Positions 52,936 to 61,680 of a stretch of 64,000 nt of DNA are shown in pieces. Under the pieces are notes generated by a model, which saw nothing but the letters and a program-made list of their open reading frames with translations, was not told the DNA's origin and searched no databases. Position 1 is the first letter of the stretch. Each line of letters opens with the position of its first letter. Both the position numbers and the translations under genes were made by a program. The DNA is taken from contig DAOTUU010000033.1 in assembly GCA_034436555.1 (NCBI GenBank), forward strand, positions 248,001 through 312,000, written 5' to 3'. The DNA is from JAFMJV01 sp034436555. Its GTDB lineage: Bacteria; Chloroflexota; Limnocylindria; Limnocylindrales; CSP1-4.

Positions 52936-54144
52936 TCACCCGTCCGGACCGGACGCACCCGTGGGCGAGGCGGCGGCCAGGAGCGGTCCGGAGGGCAGAT
53001 GCATCGCGCCGATCGGCGAGGTCCAGCCTCGCAGCTGGAGGAGCGTCAGCGCGCCCGCCACGACCGGCGCGGGCAGCCCCGTCCGGACGATCAGGGCATC
53101 CGACGTGGTGGGCCCCTCATGGAGCTGCTCGGCGACCGCCCGCTCGACCGACCCGAGCATCGCCAGCGCCGCGCGGTAGCCCAGGCGTGGCACGGCGCCC
53201 TCGCCCCTGACGGTCGGCGCCGCGTCGAGGCCCAGGTCCACCACGAGCTCGTCGAGGCCCACGAGCGGCCGCGCGGGCGTCTCGCGCAGCAGCGCGAGGC
53301 AGCCCGCCGCCGCGAGGTCCCCCGGGCGGCCCGGGGCGACCAGGAGCCGTCGCCCCTGCTCGAGGGCGTGGCGCGCCGTGATGAGGGCGCCGCTGCGCGC
53401 GGGCGCCTCCACCACGATCGTGCCCAGGGAGAGGGCGCTGATGATGCGGTTGCGGCGCGGGAACGTGCCGCGCGTGGGCGCGACGTGCGGTGCGTGCTCG
53501 CTGAGGATGGCCCCGCCGCCCTCCACGATGGCGCGCCCCAGCCGGTCGTGGGCGCGCGGACCCGGATGCTCGAATCCGCCGCCGATGACGGCCACCGTGC
53601 GCCCGCCCGCCTCGACCGCCGCGGCGTGGGCCGCCCCGTCGATGCCCACCGCCAGTCCGGACACGACGACCGCGCCGGCCTCGACGAGCCGCCGCGCCAC
53701 GCGCGTCGCGAGCGCCCTGCCGGACGGCGTGGGATGGCGCGTGCCCACCACCGCGACGCTTCGCGGCTCTCTGACCGCGTCGGCGGAACCGAGCCCGAAG
53801 ACGGCCACCGGAGGAGGATCGAGGTCGCGCAGACGGGCTGGATAGTCGGCGTCCAGCGGCGTGAGCGCCCAGGCATCCCAGGTGCGGAGGCGGCGCTGCG
53901 TGGCGCGTGGGTCCAGGGCGCTGGCACGGATGCGGCTCGCGGTGAGCAGCGTCAGTCGTCCGGGCGCCGCATCCAGCAGCCGGCCGATGGCCCTGTCCGC
54001 GTCCGGTCCGGCGGCCGCCTCCAGCGTCGCGCGCCCGCTCCCGAAGTGGCGCACGAAGCGCCCGAGCATGCCCTCGCCCACGCCGTCCACGCTCACCAGC
54101 GCGAGCCACGCGTCACGCTCCGAGACATCCGAGCGGCCGGTCAT
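52936..54144 (-). CDS. dprA: DNA processing protein DprA
   Basis: Binds incoming single-stranded DNA during natural transformation and loads RecA. 402 residues from ATG 54144, overlapping the comM stop (ATGA). N-terminal HhH/SAM-like region (LALVSVDGVGEGMLGRFVRHFG), then the Rossmann-like DprA core: VAVVGTRHPTPSGR, VVSGLAVGIDGAAHAAAVEAGG, PRRNRIISALSLGTIVVEA and SGALITARHALEQGR. A C-terminal winged-helix-like segment (LHEGPTTSDALIVRTGLP) is present. Confidence 0.93.
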   Translation of the reverse strand: MTGRSDVSERDAWLALVSVDGVGEGMLGRFVRHFGSGRATLEAAAGPDADRAIGRLLDAAPGRLTLLTASRIRASALDPRATQRRLRTWDAWALTPLDADYPARLRDLDPPPVAVFGLGSADAVREPRSVAVVGTRHPTPSGRALATRVARRLVEAGAVVVSGLAVGIDGAAHAAAVEAGGRTVAVIGGGFEHPGPRAHDRLGRAIVEGGGAILSEHAPHVAPTRGTFPRRNRIISALSLGTIVVEAPARSGALITARHALEQGRRLLVAPGRPGDLAAAGCLALLRETPARPLVGLDELVVDLGLDAAPTVRGEGAVPRLGYRAALAMLGSVERAVAEQLHEGPTTSDALIVRTGLPAPVVAGALTLLQLRGWTSPIGAMHLPSGPLLAAASPTGASGPDG

Positions 54145-55718
54145 GCGGCGAGACCGCGCGCCATCACGTCCTGGCGCAGTGACAGTGCTGCGAGCACGTC
54201 CGGCTCGTCCACGGGCATCCGCCCGGCCAGATCCGCCACGGTGCGCGCGACCCGCAGCACACGATGGATGGCGCGGGCGCTCAGGTTCTCGGAGGCCGCG
54301 ACCTCGCGCAGCCGCCGGTTCGCCGTCGGGCTGAGCGCAGCCGCGCGCAGCAGGTCCGAGCCGGGCAGCCCCGCGTTCGGCAGCCCACCGTTGCGGGTCA
54401 GACCCGCCGAGCGCGCCTCGGCGATGCGTCGCGCCACGACCGACGACGGCTCCGGATCCGGTCCGACCAGGAGCTCCGCGGGGTCCACCCGCGACAGCCG
54501 GACCTGGAGGTCGATGCGGTCCAGCAGTGGACCGCTCATCTTGCGCCGGTACCGCTCGACGTCCGCGGGCCGGCAGGTGCACCGGCGCTCGGCATCGCCC
54601 AGCCAGCCGCACCGGCAGGGGTTCGTGGCGGCGATGAGCTGGAGCTTCGCCGGATATCGAACCGACCCGGTGGCCCGGACGATCTCCACCGTCCCATCCT
54701 CCAGCGGCTGTCGCAGGGCGTCCAGCACGTCGCGGTCGAACTCGGCCAGCTCGTCGAGGAACAGGATGCCGTGGTGCGCCATCGTCACCAGGCCGGGCCC
54801 GAGCACGGGCCCACCACCCACCATCGCGGCGTACGAGGTCGTGTGATGGGGGCTGCGGAACGGTCGCTGGCGGCCCGCCATCCCGGAGCCCACGCCCGCG
54901 ACGCTCCGGATGACCGCCACCTCCTGCGCCTCCGCCTCGCTCAGGGGCGTGAGGAGTCCCGGGATGCACCGCGCCAGGAGCGTCTTGCCGGCGCCGGGCG
55001 GCCCGCTCAGCAGCAGGTTGTGGCCCCCCGCGAGGGCGACCTCGAGCGCCCATCGGGCGTGCGCCTGTCCGCGCACGTCCGCGAGGTCGGCGGGCGCGAG
55101 CGACCCGGGATCGCGCTGGGCGCCATGTGCGGCCGCAGGACCCGCGGCCCCCTCCCCGCTGCCCGACACGGCCAGGGGCGGCCTGCGCACCGCGGCGCCC
55201 GCGGTTCGGCCGCGCGGACCTGCGACCAGCCTCGCGGCGTCGTCCAGGCCATCCACGCCGACCAGCTCCACGCCGTCCACGAGGGACGCCTCCGCGAGGT
55301 CCGCCGCGGGCAGGGCGATGCGCCGGTGACCCGCGCGTGCCAGGGTGGCGACCATCGGCAGCACGCCGGGCACCTGAAGCACCGTGCCCGCGAGCGACAG
55401 CTCCCCGAGGAGCGCCCACGGCTGGCGCGCCGCGACCTGCCCGGACGCGACGAGGATGCCGACCGCGATGGCCAGGTCGTACGCCGCCCCGCGCTTCCGC
55501 CGATCGGCGGGTGCCAGGTTGACCGTGATGCGGCTCAGGGGATACTCGAACCCCGCGTTCCGCAGCGCCCCGCGCACCCGTTCCCGCGCCTCGGAGAGCG
55601 CCGTGTCCGGCAGTCCCACGATGTGGCACACGGGCAGGCCGGGCGCGACATCCACCTCCACGTGGACCAGCTCGCCCCGCAACCCTGAGGTGACCGCCGT
55701 GACCAATGTCGCCAACAT
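54141..55718 (-). CDS. comM: ComM/YifB Mg-chelatase-like AAA+ ATPase
   Basis: 525 residues. ComM is a hexameric helicase aiding branch migration during transformation. An N-terminal Lon-protease-like S5 domain (PVCHIVGLPDTALSEARERV) is followed by a linker. Walker A is LLLSGPPGAGKTLLARCIP (~235), Walker B ILFLDELAEFDRDVLDALRQPLEDG, sensor IAATNPCRCG with a Cys cluster (CRCGWLGDAERRCTC), and a C-terminal Mg_chelatase_C domain SARAIHRVLRVARTVADL. Paired with dprA by a 4-base overlap, consistent with a DNA-uptake role. Confidence 0.94.
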   Translation of the reverse strand: MLATLVTAVTSGLRGELVHVEVDVAPGLPVCHIVGLPDTALSEARERVRGALRNAGFEYPLSRITVNLAPADRRKRGAAYDLAIAVGILVASGQVAARQPWALLGELSLAGTVLQVPGVLPMVATLARAGHRRIALPAADLAEASLVDGVELVGVDGLDDAARLVAGPRGRTAGAAVRRPPLAVSGSGEGAAGPAAAHGAQRDPGSLAPADLADVRGQAHARWALEVALAGGHNLLLSGPPGAGKTLLARCIPGLLTPLSEAEAQEVAVIRSVAGVGSGMAGRQRPFRSPHHTTSYAAMVGGGPVLGPGLVTMAHHGILFLDELAEFDRDVLDALRQPLEDGTVEIVRATGSVRYPAKLQLIAATNPCRCGWLGDAERRCTCRPADVERYRRKMSGPLLDRIDLQVRLSRVDPAELLVGPDPEPSSVVARRIAEARSAGLTRNGGLPNAGLPGSDLLRAAALSPTANRRLREVAASENLSARAIHRVLRVARTVADLAGRMPVDEPDVLAALSLRQDVMARGLAA

Positions 55719-55752
55719 GGGCAGAGCATGCCGGGCGCCACTTCACCGGGAC

Positions 55753-55792
55753 TCATCCCCGGCTGCACCGTGGATCATCCCCGACTGCACCG
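55753..55792. repeat. two 18-bp direct repeats upstream of comM and sigma factor
   Basis: TCATCCCCGRCTGCACCG at 55753-55770 and 55775-55792, a 22-base period (one mismatch), with partial copies on both sides (ACTCATCCCCGG, GCTCATCGGGGTCGG). Two-turn spacing on the same DNA face in a divergent promoter region is the usual layout of operator sites. Confidence 0.6.
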
Positions 55793-55856
55793 GGGCTCAT
55801 CGGGGTCGGACCGCGGGTCCGTGGATGAGGACGGCGGCACGGTCCTGTGCCGGGAT

Positions 55857-55861
55857 GGAAC
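55857..55861 (+). promoter_or_regulatory. possible ECF-type -35 (GGAAC) upstream of the sigma gene
   Basis: GGAAC with a GTC 19 bases further downstream in the sigma-factor leader. Would imply autoregulation. Weak, because spacing is longer than usual and -10 ECF sites are short. Confidence 0.25.
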
Positions 55862-55934
55862 AGCCGGCGCCCCTTCGCCAGTCAGACTCTGTGGACGCGA
55901 TCCTCGCATCACGTCACACCGAGGAAGGGGCAGC

Positions 55935-56492
55935 GTGGACCAGAGGGGACTCGTCGAGCGGGCCAGCCGGGGCGATCATGACGCCTTCGGCGCGCTCATC
56001 GGCGCGCACCTCGGGCGAATGGACAGCGCCGCCCGCCTCATCCTCCGGGACGCCGAGCTCGCCCGCGACGCGATCCAGGAGGCGACGATCCGCGCCTGGC
56101 GGAACCTGCCCGGCCTTCGGGACCCGGGCAGGTTCGAGGCCTGGCTCCATCGCCTGCTCGTCAACGCCTGCCTCGACCTCGCGCGAGGTCGGCGTCGGCT
56201 CGCCGAGGTGGAGCTCAGCGAGGTCCACGACACGCCCGTCGCAGATGCATCCGCGCGCGTGGACGATGCCGACCTCGTGATGCGCATGCTCCTCCGCCTC
56301 GAGCCGCCCCAGAGAGCCGTGGTGGTGCTGCACTACCACCTCGACCTGTCCATCGACCAGACCGCAGCGGCGCTGGGCATCCCGCCCGGCACCGCCAAGT
56401 CCCGCCTGAACCGCGCGCTCGAGGCGATGCGCATCAGCGTCGCGCACGAGATGCCGCGACCGGTTCCCGGACACACGGAGTCCGTCGCATGA
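55935..56492 (+). CDS. ECF-subfamily RNA polymerase sigma factor
   Basis: 185 residues from GTG 55935 with SD AGGAAGG. Region 2 (~12-80): FGALIGAHLGRMDSAARLIL, LARDAIQEATIRAWRNLPGL. Region 4 (~120-175): LEPPQRAVVVLHYHLDLSIDQTAAALGIPPGTAKSRLNRALEAMR, a standard sigma-70 region 4 helix-turn-helix. Overlaps the next gene (ATGA), which encodes its likely membrane regulator. Confidence 0.9.
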   Translation: MDQRGLVERASRGDHDAFGALIGAHLGRMDSAARLILRDAELARDAIQEATIRAWRNLPGLRDPGRFEAWLHRLLVNACLDLARGRRRLAEVELSEVHDTPVADASARVDDADLVMRMLLRLEPPQRAVVVLHYHLDLSIDQTAAALGIPPGTAKSRLNRALEAMRISVAHEMPRPVPGHTESVA

Positions 56493-57892
56493 TCCCGGCG
56501 CCCGACCATCGACCGCTCGACCCTCAGCGGCTCCGCGCCGCCCTCGACGAGGGCGCGGGACCCGGTCGGACCGACCAGCTCGCGGACCTCGTCGCGCTGG
56601 CCAGCCGCACGCGGCAGCGGCCAGCGTGGACATTCCCCGAAAGGTGGCTTCCCATGACGGTCGCTCTCCAGCCCGCGGTGGTCCCGCGGGCGCACCTGGC
56701 GCTGCTCGCCGCGGCGCTGCTCTCGCTGATCTCCCTCGCCGCACTCCTCGCGGGCCAGGGGAGCCCGGCGCCGATGTCGCTCGGGCGGGCGCACAACGGT
56801 CTCATCGCCTTCGACTCGGGTGACGGGAACATCTACGTCGCGGATCCCGACGGCGGTCGACCACGCCTGTTCCTGGACCGCGAGGCTGAGCTGCGGTGGC
56901 CCGCGTGGGCCCCGGACGGCGCTCACCTCGCGTACTTCGAGATGGTCTCGACCGGCCCCGAGCGCACCGATGACCGGGCGCTCGTCCGCGTGGTGGATGC
57001 TGACGGGAAGGGTGACACCGACCTGACCGGGGGTCAGGCGCTGACACCGTCCATCTCGTCGCACTGGAGGACCGATGCGTCTCCCGCGGGACTGGCGTGG
57101 TCTCCCGACTCCCGATGGCTGGCCCTGTCCGTGCTCGTCGCACAGCCGCCGGGCTCCGCGGCGGTCCATCCCGCGATCGTGGTCATCGCCGCGGACGGAT
57201 CGGGGGTCACCCCGCTGCCCCTCCCGCTCGACGCCTACGATCCGGCGTGGTCTCCGTCGGGTGACCGGCTCGCCTTCCATGCGCAGACGCCCTTCGAGGA
57301 CTCGACCACGGGCGTCTGGACGTCGAAGGCCGACGGGAGCGGCGCGACGCTCGTGCTGTCTGCCGATGGGACCGGACCCCATGACCTCGAGACGGACTAC
57401 TCGTTCTCGGGTCCGCGGTGGGACCCCACCGGGCAGTGGATCATCACCTTCGTCTCCGACGACACCTCCGAGTCCGATCACGACATCTGGGTCGTGGGCG
57501 CCGAGGGCGAGTCTCCCCACCGGCTGCTCGACGACCCGACGCCGGAGTGGTACCCGTCCTGGTCGCCCGACGGCGGGCTCGTGGGGTACCAGGGCTTCGA
57601 CGCCGAGGGCGCCCTGGGGCTGCGCACGGTCCACGCCGATGGCACCGGACCCGCGGTCCTCCAGACCGGAAGCGGCAACGACGGGAACGGCCCGCTCGTG
57701 TGGGCGCCCGACGGGGACGCCATGCTGACGTACACCGGCGAGTCGACGTCCGACGGTCGGCAGATGACCCACCCGACCATCGTCCACATCGACCCATCGG
57801 TGCCACCCACGATCATCAGCGATCCCGGCGGCCCCCGGCCGACGGACTGGAGCGAGTGGATGGGACTGACCTGGCAGCCGCTCGGCGGCTGA
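56489..57892 (+). CDS. membrane-anchored WD40-like (PD40/TolB-type) propeller, putative anti-sigma factor
   Basis: 467 residues. A cytoplasmic N-terminus of ~70 residues could bind the sigma factor; one TM helix follows (LALLAAALLSLISLAALLAG, ~70-92). Outside is a six-bladed propeller-like region with PD40 motifs: NIYVADPDGGRPRLF, WPAWAPDGAHLAYF, LAWSPDSRWLALS, YDPAWSPSGDRLAFH, YPSWSPDGGLVGYQ and LVWAPDGDAMLTY. No zinc-binding HxxxCxxC anti-sigma motif. Four-base overlap with the sigma gene supports functional pairing; ligand unknown. Confidence 0.75.
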   Translation: MIPAPDHRPLDPQRLRAALDEGAGPGRTDQLADLVALASRTRQRPAWTFPERWLPMTVALQPAVVPRAHLALLAAALLSLISLAALLAGQGSPAPMSLGRAHNGLIAFDSGDGNIYVADPDGGRPRLFLDREAELRWPAWAPDGAHLAYFEMVSTGPERTDDRALVRVVDADGKGDTDLTGGQALTPSISSHWRTDASPAGLAWSPDSRWLALSVLVAQPPGSAAVHPAIVVIAADGSGVTPLPLPLDAYDPAWSPSGDRLAFHAQTPFEDSTTGVWTSKADGSGATLVLSADGTGPHDLETDYSFSGPRWDPTGQWIITFVSDDTSESDHDIWVVGAEGESPHRLLDDPTPEWYPSWSPDGGLVGYQGFDAEGALGLRTVHADGTGPAVLQTGSGNDGNGPLVWAPDGDAMLTYTGESTSDGRQMTHPTIVHIDPSVPPTIISDPGGPRPTDWSEWMGLTWQPLGG

Positions 57893-57911
57893 GCTCCGCG
57901 GGGTGCGGGTC

Positions 57912-57943
57912 GTGTCGTCCGCGCAGGTCACCGCGGGCGACAC
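57912..57943. terminator. bidirectional hairpin terminator
   Basis: 12-bp stem GTGTCGTCCGCG / CGCGGGCGACAC (one G-T wobble) with an 8-base loop, in the 72-bp gap between convergent genes. Confidence 0.65.
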
Positions 57944-57964
57944 GGCCGCTGGCCGGCGACCGAC

Positions 57965-59209
57965 CTATCGACCGCCCGCGGTGATCGCGCGCAGGCGCTG
58001 GGGAGCCGGCGCGGGCGCCGGTGCCGCCGGGGCCCGGATCTCGCCGACGGCCCCGTCGAGTCGGCGCGCCATCTCCGCGATCGACGCGGCGATGCCGGCC
58101 TCCACGCGACCCGCCTGGAACGGACGGCCCGTGTTCAGCCCGGTGATGGCGGCTCGATAGTCATTGACCACCAGATGCGCGATCTCGCGCTTGAGCACGC
58201 TCTCGACGCTCTTGAGCGAGACGCCGGTCATCGCGTTGGAGCGGTTCATGACCAGCGACAGCCGTTCCTTCGGCACGCCCACCTGGCTCAGCGTCTCCAT
58301 CACGAGGCGCACGTTCTTGATGCACGAGAGGTCGGCGTTGAGCACGATCATCACGCGGTCCGCGATGCCCAGGACGTCCAGCGCGTGGTCATCCAGGCGC
58401 TGGTCCAGGTCGAGCACCACGAAGTCGTGGAGCGTCCGGAGCACCTGTGTGGCCTGGAGCAGATGGTGCCGCTCCGCGCTCACCAGGTCCGCCGTCTCGG
58501 GGGTCGGTGGCGCCAGCAGCAGGTCGATGCCGCTCGCATGCCGCACGAGCACGGAACCGACCAGTTCCGCGTCGATGCCCGGGGCGTCCACCAGGTCCAC
58601 GATGGAGCGCCTGTCCAGGCCCACATCCAGGAACACGCGGTGGTCCCCGAACTGGAGGTTGGCATCCACGAGGGCGACGCGCCGACCCTGCTGGCGGTGC
58701 AGGCCGATGGCGGTGTTGACCGCGAGCGTGGTGGTCCCCACGCCTCCCTTGGCCCCGTAGAACGCGAGCACCTGGCCCAGTGCCGGCCCGGGCGACGCCA
58801 CCCGCTGGGGGTCGGATGCCGGTCCCTCCCGGCGCGCAGGCGAGCGGGCGAGGAAGCGGCGCACGCGTGCGCTCAGCTCGGCCGGATGGACGGGCATCGC
58901 CAGGTAGTCGTCCGCCCCGGACCGGAGGGCGCGCAGCTTCACGCGCGGATCCGCGCCGCCGACGAGCACCACGGGCGTGCGCGGCCCCGGCGACTCGCTG
59001 CGGCGGAGCTGCTCCACGAACTGGGTGCCGTCGATGCCCGCGAGATCGGTGTCAGCGACGATGACCGCGGGGCGTTCCGCCGCCCATCCCCGCATCGCCT
59101 CCCCCGCCGAGGTGGCCAGGAGCAGGTCCAGCCCCCCTCCAGACAGCGCGGTGCCGAGAAGATCCTGGACGGAGGCGTCGTCGGCGACGACGAGGATGCG
59201 CGGATTCAC
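57965..59209 (-). CDS. CpaE/TadZ-like protein: receiver domain plus MinD-type ATPase
   Basis: 414 residues, GTG start. Receiver-like domain ~1-125 keeps the phospho-acceptor Asp position (VADTDLAGIDG), but the usually invariant Lys is Met (LAMPVHPAEL). The ATPase domain has the deviant Walker A FYGAKGGVGTTTLAVN (~150) and ALVDANLQFGDHRVFLDVG, the CpaE signature. CpaE localises Tad/Flp pilus machinery in the cell. No other tad gene is visible in this window, so it may serve a distant pilus locus or another polarity system. Confidence 0.86.
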   Translation of the reverse strand: MNPRILVVADDASVQDLLGTALSGGGLDLLLATSAGEAMRGWAAERPAVIVADTDLAGIDGTQFVEQLRRSESPGPRTPVVLVGGADPRVKLRALRSGADDYLAMPVHPAELSARVRRFLARSPARREGPASDPQRVASPGPALGQVLAFYGAKGGVGTTTLAVNTAIGLHRQQGRRVALVDANLQFGDHRVFLDVGLDRRSIVDLVDAPGIDAELVGSVLVRHASGIDLLLAPPTPETADLVSAERHHLLQATQVLRTLHDFVVLDLDQRLDDHALDVLGIADRVMIVLNADLSCIKNVRLVMETLSQVGVPKERLSLVMNRSNAMTGVSLKSVESVLKREIAHLVVNDYRAAITGLNTGRPFQAGRVEAGIAASIAEMARRLDGAVGEIRAPAAPAPAPAPQRLRAITAGGR

Positions 59210-59216
59210 ATCGCTG

Positions 59217-59222
59217 AGGCTA
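59217..59222 (-). promoter_or_regulatory. candidate leaderless -10 element of the CpaE-like gene
   Basis: TAGCCT on the minus strand, seven bases before GTG 59209. Confidence 0.4.
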
Positions 59223-59280
59223 TCCCCACCCCACCGGACCGCTCACCGGCCGATGGTCCCACCGGGCCGCGCCGGACGGG

Positions 59281-60264
59281 CTACCCGACGGGCGGCACCG
59301 GCGGCTCCGGGGCGGGCGCCTGGGGGGCGGGCGGGTCGATGCGCCGGACACCGGCGACCGCCGGCGCGCCCGGACCATCGCCGACCGGATCGTCGAATCC
59401 GCGATCCACGAACCGACCGACCTTCTGGGCGAGCTCGGTGAGCTCCAGCGGCAGCACGTACTTGGTGGACGGGCTGGCGCCCAGCTGCTTGAGCGTGTCC
59501 AGGTACTGGAGCACCATCGTCCGCTCGTCGACCACGCGCGCCGCCGAGAAGATGCGCTCGAGCGCCTGGCTGAAGCCCTCCGCCTCCAGGATCGCCGACT
59601 GGCGCTGACCCTCGGCGCGCAGGATGGCCGCCTGCTTCTCGCCCTCGGCCACGTTGATGTTCGACTGGCGCGCGCCCTCGGACTCGGTGATCACCGCGCG
59701 CCGGTTGCGCTCCGCGGAGAGCATCCGGTTCATCGCGTCCTGGACGTCGCGCGGCGGGATGATCTCGCGGATCTCCACGATCGTCACCTTGCCGCCCCAG
59801 CGCTCGGTCTGCTCGTCCAGCTTCGTGCGCAGCACCTCGTTGATCTGCTCGCGCTTGGACAGCACGTCGTCGATGAGGATGTCGCCGATGACCGCGCGGA
59901 GCGTGGTCGTGGCGATGCCCTGGAGGGCACCCGCGAAGTACGCCACGTTCACGATCGAGGACAGCGGGTCGGTGATGCGCCAGTAGATGAGGAAGTCGAT
60001 GTTGATGGGCGCGTTGTCCTTGGTAATCGCGCTCTGGCTGGGGATCTCGATGAACTGCTCCCGCAGGTCCACCTTCACGGGACGGTCGATGAACGGGATG
60101 ATGAGCACGAGCCCCGGGCCCTTGACCTTGTCGGGGCCGGTGCGGCCCAGTCGGAACACGACCAGCCGGTCGTACTCGTTGACGATCCGGACCGTCAGCA
60201 CGACGAGCACGAGGATGACCACCACCACCAGGACCAGGGCGGCGATGGTGATCGAGTCGAACAT
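59281..60264 (-). CDS. SPFH/Band 7 (stomatin-like) membrane protein
   Basis: 327 residues. N-terminal TM (~8-28, LVLVVVVILVLVVLTVRIV), then the SPFH domain: EYDRLVVFRLGRTG, GPGLVLIIPFIDRPVKVDLRE, SAITKDNAPINIDFLIYWRITDP. An Ala/Glu-rich helical part (AEGEKQAAILRAEGQRQSAI) probably mediates oligomerisation, followed by a Pro-rich tail. Start overlaps the NfeD stop (TGATG). NfeD-stomatin pairs form membrane microdomain quality-control systems in many bacteria. Confidence 0.9.
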   Translation of the reverse strand: MFDSITIAALVLVVVVILVLVVLTVRIVNEYDRLVVFRLGRTGPDKVKGPGLVLIIPFIDRPVKVDLREQFIEIPSQSAITKDNAPINIDFLIYWRITDPLSSIVNVAYFAGALQGIATTTLRAVIGDILIDDVLSKREQINEVLRTKLDEQTERWGGKVTIVEIREIIPPRDVQDAMNRMLSAERNRRAVITESEGARQSNINVAEGEKQAAILRAEGQRQSAILEAEGFSQALERIFSAARVVDERTMVLQYLDTLKQLGASPSTKYVLPLELTELAQKVGRFVDRGFDDPVGDGPGAPAVAGVRRIDPPAPQAPAPEPPVPPVG

Positions 60265-61661
60265 CAGGAGGCGCTCCTCTCGAGCCGCTCCAGCCGGGTG
60301 GGCCCGGTGGAGCCGGCGATGACGGGTTCCACGATGAGCACGAGGCCATCCTGACCCACGACCCGCACCGCGGTGTCACGGCCCAGGGGTCTTCCGTCCA
60401 GGCTTCGGGCGCTCCACTCCTCGCCTGCGGCGCGGATGGAGCCGACCGGGTCCAGGGTCCGGCGGACGGATGCGGCGGTGCCCGGGGCCAGCAGGTGACG
60501 CTGGCGATCCACCACGCCGATGTTCATGCGGGGCATCCGCCGAGCGCGCACGGCGGCCCACAGCACCACCCCGACGAAGCCCGCGGTGAGCGTCGTCATC
60601 ACCGCGATGACCGGCAGGGCGACCTCGACGGCCGGGCCCACGGGCGAGCCGGGCTCCGTGTACAGCGCCGACGCGCCCAGCACGAACGCCACGAGCCCGC
60701 CCATGGCGAGCAGGCCATGACTGGTGATGGTCAGCTCCAGCACGAACAGCACGACCGCGAGCGCGATGAGCAGCAGCCCGGCCACGTTCAGCGGCAGACT
60801 GCCGAAGCCGATGAACGCGAGCAGCAGCGCGAAGGCGCCCAGCACCCCCGTCACGAGGTTCGGGTTCTGGAGCTCGAACAGCAGCCCGTAGAAGCCGAGC
60901 GTGAACAGGATGAACGCGATGTTCGGGTCCGCCAGCAGATGCAGGAAGGACTGGAGCGGGTTCATCGCCTCGTCCACCACCGGCGCCTCCGCCAGGTCCA
61001 GGGTGACCGGACCGGACGCGGTCGTCACGACCCGTCCGTCGACACCCGCGAGCAGCGTCTCCAGGGTCGCCGCCTTGAGGTCGATGGCACCCGCCGCGAG
61101 CGCCGCATCCACGGTGTGGGAGGTGGCGTCGGTCACGGTGTCCACGGCCCAGTCCACCGGGCGCCCGCGCGTCTCCGCGAGGGCGGTCACCCAGGCGACC
61201 GTGTCGTTGCGCACCTTCTCGCCGAGCGCCCCGTCGATGTCCTCTCCCTGGGCGCCCACCGGCGTGGCCGCCCCGATGTTGGTGCCGGGCGCCATGGCCG
61301 CGACGTGCGCCGCGAGCGTGATGAACGTGCCGGCGCTCGCGGCGCGCGCCCCCGACGGCCCCACCCACACGATGATCGGCACGCGTGATGACAGGAACGC
61401 CTGCACGATCGTCCGCGTCGCCTCGAGCGAGCCGCCCGGGGTGTCGAGCCTGACCACGAGGGCCGCCGCGCCGTCGCGCTCCGCGCGCGTGACGCCGTCG
61501 GCGAGATAGTTGGCCATCACCTGGTCCACCACGCCGTCCGCGGTCAGCACGCGCACGGGCGGCGCGTCCTCGCCCGCTGCCGCGGCGCCGAGCATCATCA
61601 GCAGGCCCAGTGCCAGAGGCAGGGCGCGGAGCAGGAGGCGGACGCGAAGGCTCATCGTCAT
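60264..61661 (-). CDS. NfeD-type membrane serine protease (ClpP-class)
   Basis: 465 residues from ATG 61661 (MTMSLRVRL; ATG 61655 is possible). Signal peptide, then a ClpP-like domain: VVRLDTPGGSLEATRTI, IIVWVGPSGARAASAGTFI with the catalytic Ser, and AMAPGTNIGAATPVG. Several TM helices from ~270 to 400 (FILFTLGFYGLLFELQNPN signature) and a C-terminal OB-fold NfeD domain (~400-460) follow. Partner stomatins are substrates or scaffolds. Cleaves hydrophobic segments of membrane proteins in characterised homologues. Confidence 0.9.
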   Translation of the reverse strand: MTMSLRVRLLLRALPLALGLLMMLGAAAAGEDAPPVRVLTADGVVDQVMANYLADGVTRAERDGAAALVVRLDTPGGSLEATRTIVQAFLSSRVPIIVWVGPSGARAASAGTFITLAAHVAAMAPGTNIGAATPVGAQGEDIDGALGEKVRNDTVAWVTALAETRGRPVDWAVDTVTDATSHTVDAALAAGAIDLKAATLETLLAGVDGRVVTTASGPVTLDLAEAPVVDEAMNPLQSFLHLLADPNIAFILFTLGFYGLLFELQNPNLVTGVLGAFALLLAFIGFGSLPLNVAGLLLIALAVVLFVLELTITSHGLLAMGGLVAFVLGASALYTEPGSPVGPAVEVALPVIAVMTTLTAGFVGVVLWAAVRARRMPRMNIGVVDRQRHLLAPGTAASVRRTLDPVGSIRAAGEEWSARSLDGRPLGRDTAVRVVGQDGLVLIVEPVIAGSTGPTRLERLERSAS

Positions 61662-61680
61662 CAGGCGGTGCCTGACGCGA

